Part shown: piece by piece, positions 62,574-64,000 of the stretch | Position numbering within the stretch: the first letter of the stretch is position 1 | Layout: every line of letters starts with the position of its first letter | Assembly: GCA_934098735.1 (NCBI GenBank) | Contig: CAKOOS010000005.1 | Span: 1-64,000 of the forward strand | Direction of reading: 5' to 3' | Length of the DNA stretch: 64,000 nucleotides | Source of the DNA: an uncultured Bacilli bacterium | GTDB lineage: Bacteria; Bacillota_I; Bacilli_A; RF39; UBA660 | Position numbers and translations under genes: made by a program | Notes under the pieces: generated by a model | The model's database searches: none | Seen by the model: only the letters and a program-made list of their open reading frames with translations | What the model was told of the DNA's origin: nothing

Positions 62574-63827
62574 TTGAAAAAAATAATAATTGAAGGAAAT
62601 AAAATATTAAGTGGGAAAATAAAAATAGGTGGTGCAAAAAATAGTGTAGTAGCTTTAATTCCAGCAGCAATATTAGCAAGTGGAAATGTCAAGATTACTA
62701 ATGTTCCTAATATATCAGATAAAGATGCTTTAATTGAAATATTAAAACTTCTTAACATAAAAGTAAAAAATAAAAAGGATACAATTGAAATAGATCCAAG
62801 TAAGATGATAAATACTGTTATTCCTGAAGATTTAAGTAGTAAATTAAGAGCATCATATTATTTTATGGGAGCGCTTCTTGCAAAATACAAACATGTTGAA
62901 ATGTATTTTCCTGGCGGATGCAATATAGGTTCAAGGCCAATTGATTTACACTTAAAAGGATTTGAAAGTTTAGGAGCTAAAATTGAAAAAGAGGATAGTA
63001 AATACATTATTACTGCAGATAAGCTAAAAGGAAATTCTATATTTTTAGATTTTGCTTCAGTTGGAGCTACTATTAATATTATGATTGCGGCCACAATGGC
63101 AGAAGGTACTACAATTATAAATAATGCAGCAAGAGAAGCTGAAATTACAAATATTGCTGAACTATTAAATAATATGGGAGCTAAAATATCTGGCGCTGGT
63201 ACTGAACAAATCAAAATTGAGGGGGTAACTAAAATGCATGGTGCAGAAATTAAAGTTATTCCTGATAGAATAGAAGCTGGTACTTATATAATAATGGGAG
63301 CTCTTTTAGGGAAAAATTTAGAAATTGATGGAATGATACCTGAACACAATATTGTGCTTTTAAATAAACTTCAAGAAATGGGTGTAGATTTTAAATTAGA
63401 TAATCATCGTATTATTTTAAATAAAAGCAATAATTTAAAACCTACAAATGTAAGAAGTGTTGTATATCCTGGTTTTCCTACTGACTTAGGGCAACCTATG
63501 GCAGTTTTGTTAACACAAGCAAATGGAATTTCTTTATTTGAAGAAACCATTTGGGAAAATAGAATGGGACATGTAAAATATTTAAATCAAATGGGGGCAA
63601 ACATTGAAGCTGAAAGACAACATGCTAAAATTACTGGACCAACTAAGCTTCATGGAGCAGAAATTACTGCAACTGATCTTAGAGCTGGGGCAGCTTTAGT
63701 AACTGCTGGATTAATTGCAGATGGTACAACAATAATAAACGATGTAGAACATATTTTAAGAGGTTATGAACGAATTATAAACAAATTATCTGATGTAGGT
63801 GCTAATATTAAAATAGTTGAAGTATAA
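62574..63827 (+). CDS. murA: UDP-N-acetylglucosamine 1-carboxyvinyltransferase
   Basis: 417 residues from TTG 62574; a GTG at 62565 is part of the SD. Catalytic Cys about 116 in FPGGCNIGSRPIDLHL, GAKNSVVALIPAA near the N-terminus, EAGTYIIMGAL, and ATDLRAGAALV. First step of peptidoglycan precursor synthesis. Probably part of a cell-wall area with the GDSL gene. Confidence 0.97.
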   Translation: MKKIIIEGNKILSGKIKIGGAKNSVVALIPAAILASGNVKITNVPNISDKDALIEILKLLNIKVKNKKDTIEIDPSKMINTVIPEDLSSKLRASYYFMGALLAKYKHVEMYFPGGCNIGSRPIDLHLKGFESLGAKIEKEDSKYIITADKLKGNSIFLDFASVGATINIMIAATMAEGTTIINNAAREAEITNIAELLNNMGAKISGAGTEQIKIEGVTKMHGAEIKVIPDRIEAGTYIIMGALLGKNLEIDGMIPEHNIVLLNKLQEMGVDFKLDNHRIILNKSNNLKPTNVRSVVYPGFPTDLGQPMAVLLTQANGISLFEETIWENRMGHVKYLNQMGANIEAERQHAKITGPTKLHGAEITATDLRAGAALVTAGLIADGTTIINDVEHILRGYERIINKLSDVGANIKIVEV

Positions 63828-63853
63828 TGTAAAGAGAAATCTTTACATTTTTT
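63826..63853 (+). terminator. Terminator of murA
   Basis: AATGTAAAGA and TCTTTACATT (63826-63835 with 63840-63849), GAAA loop, T run. Confidence 0.88.
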
Positions 63854-63864
63854 ATGGGGGAATT

Positions 63865-64000
63865 ATGAAAAGAAGATATAAATTAGCTTTAATAATATTA
63901 ATTGGTATAGTTTTAACATTTTTAATTAATAAAGTGAATTTTTCTTCTAATATAAATTTAGTAGCTATCGGAGATAGTTTAAGTTTAGGAATGACACCTT
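63865..64000 (+). CDS. SGNH/GDSL hydrolase, 5' part only
   Basis: At least 45 residues are visible. A hydrophobic N-terminal helix (about 6-22) is followed by NLVAIGDSLSLGMTP, the GDS(L) nucleophile block of SGNH hydrolases, in a likely anchored or secreted form. GGGGG lies 6 bases before the ATG. The gene is cut by the window end. Confidence 0.85.
   Translation, partial: MKRRYKLALIILIGIVLTFLINKVNFSSNINLVAIGDSLSLGMTP

Noticed and set aside
1..64000. CRISPR array, prophage, insertion sequence, rRNA or tRNA gene
   Set aside because: No regularly spaced repeats, no transposase or phage structural gene, no rRNA-like block, and no tRNA cloverleaf was found by eye. The only repeated long motifs are the parS copies.
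1..64000. Mycoplasma-type code (TGA as Trp)
   Set aside because: TGA ends truA, nrdG, ftsX and the phosphoesterase, and Trp codons are TGG throughout.

Overview
This is the chromosomal replication-origin region of a very AT-rich, Gram-positive-type bacterium of the Bacillota (Bacilli-like). The genetic code is standard: TGA serves as stop (truA, nrdG and the phosphoesterase beside oriC) and Trp is TGG. Evidence for the lineage is the Bacillus-type order dnaA-dnaN-recF-gyrB-gyrA, SRP RNA-dnaX-ybaB-recR-bofA, mfd/spoVT, metG-tatD-rsmA-yabG-veg-spoVG, yabP-yabQ-divIC, truA-rplM-rpsI-cwlD on one arm, and rpmH-rnpA-yidC-jag-mnmE-mnmG-rsmG-noc, argS-rpoE and prfA-prmC-spoIIR-murA on the other. Sporulation genes are scattered throughout (gerQ, yabP, yabQ, spoVG, yabG, spoVT, bofA, spoIIR, and a broken cwlD), so it is a spore-former or comes from one. 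Genes are compact with many 4-25 bp overlaps, and several proteins are shorter than usual. An uncultured host-associated Bacilli lineage with a streamlined genome fits, but that is inference.

Layout: bases 1-8 kb hold cwlD fragment, two RNA-modification genes, rpsI, rplM (with its own promoter and a probable L13 leader), truA, two degenerate EcfA-type ATPases, nrdG, whiA, yvcK and yitT. Bases 8-19 kb hold gerQ, a small MBL protein, the ftsE-ftsX-M23 division module, a MurJ/SpoVB flippase, gap, a nucleoside kinase, clpP, divIC, yabQ, yabP, spoVG and veg. Bases 19-35 kb hold yabG, rsmA, a 3D-domain protein, tatD, metG and dut behind a Met T-box, spoVT, mfd, pth, and the holB/recR/dnaX replication-repair block, tadA and SRP RNA.

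Bases 35.3-36 kb are a gene-free segment carrying three perfect parS sites and two Noc-binding-site palindromes. Bases 36-45 kb are gyrA, gyrB, recF, a ComK-like gene, dnaN, dnaA, and a bipartite oriC (DnaA boxes on both sides of dnaA). The right arm (45-64 kb) reads outwards: a phosphoesterase, rpmH, rnpA, yidC, jag, a small regulator, mnmE, mnmG, rsmG, noc; a minus-strand class A PBP; then argS, rpoE, prfA, prmC, spoIIR, an MntP-like gene, two small membrane proteins, murA and the start of a GDSL hydrolase. Most genes point away from oriC; the exceptions are gerQ, the flippase and clpP on the left, and a small unknown gene and the PBP on the right.

The most unusual points are: a pair of translationally coupled EcfA1/EcfA2 remnants that have lost their ATPase motifs but stay in the ribosomal-protein neighbourhood; a ComK-family gene with its own promoter between dnaN and recF; co-located parS and Noc sites with a Noc-type protein that lacks the usual membrane helix; a broken cwlD in an otherwise sporulation-rich region; and a 3D-domain protein with a cysteine cluster and a missing aspartate. 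No CRISPR array, prophage, insertion sequence, rRNA or tRNA was seen.
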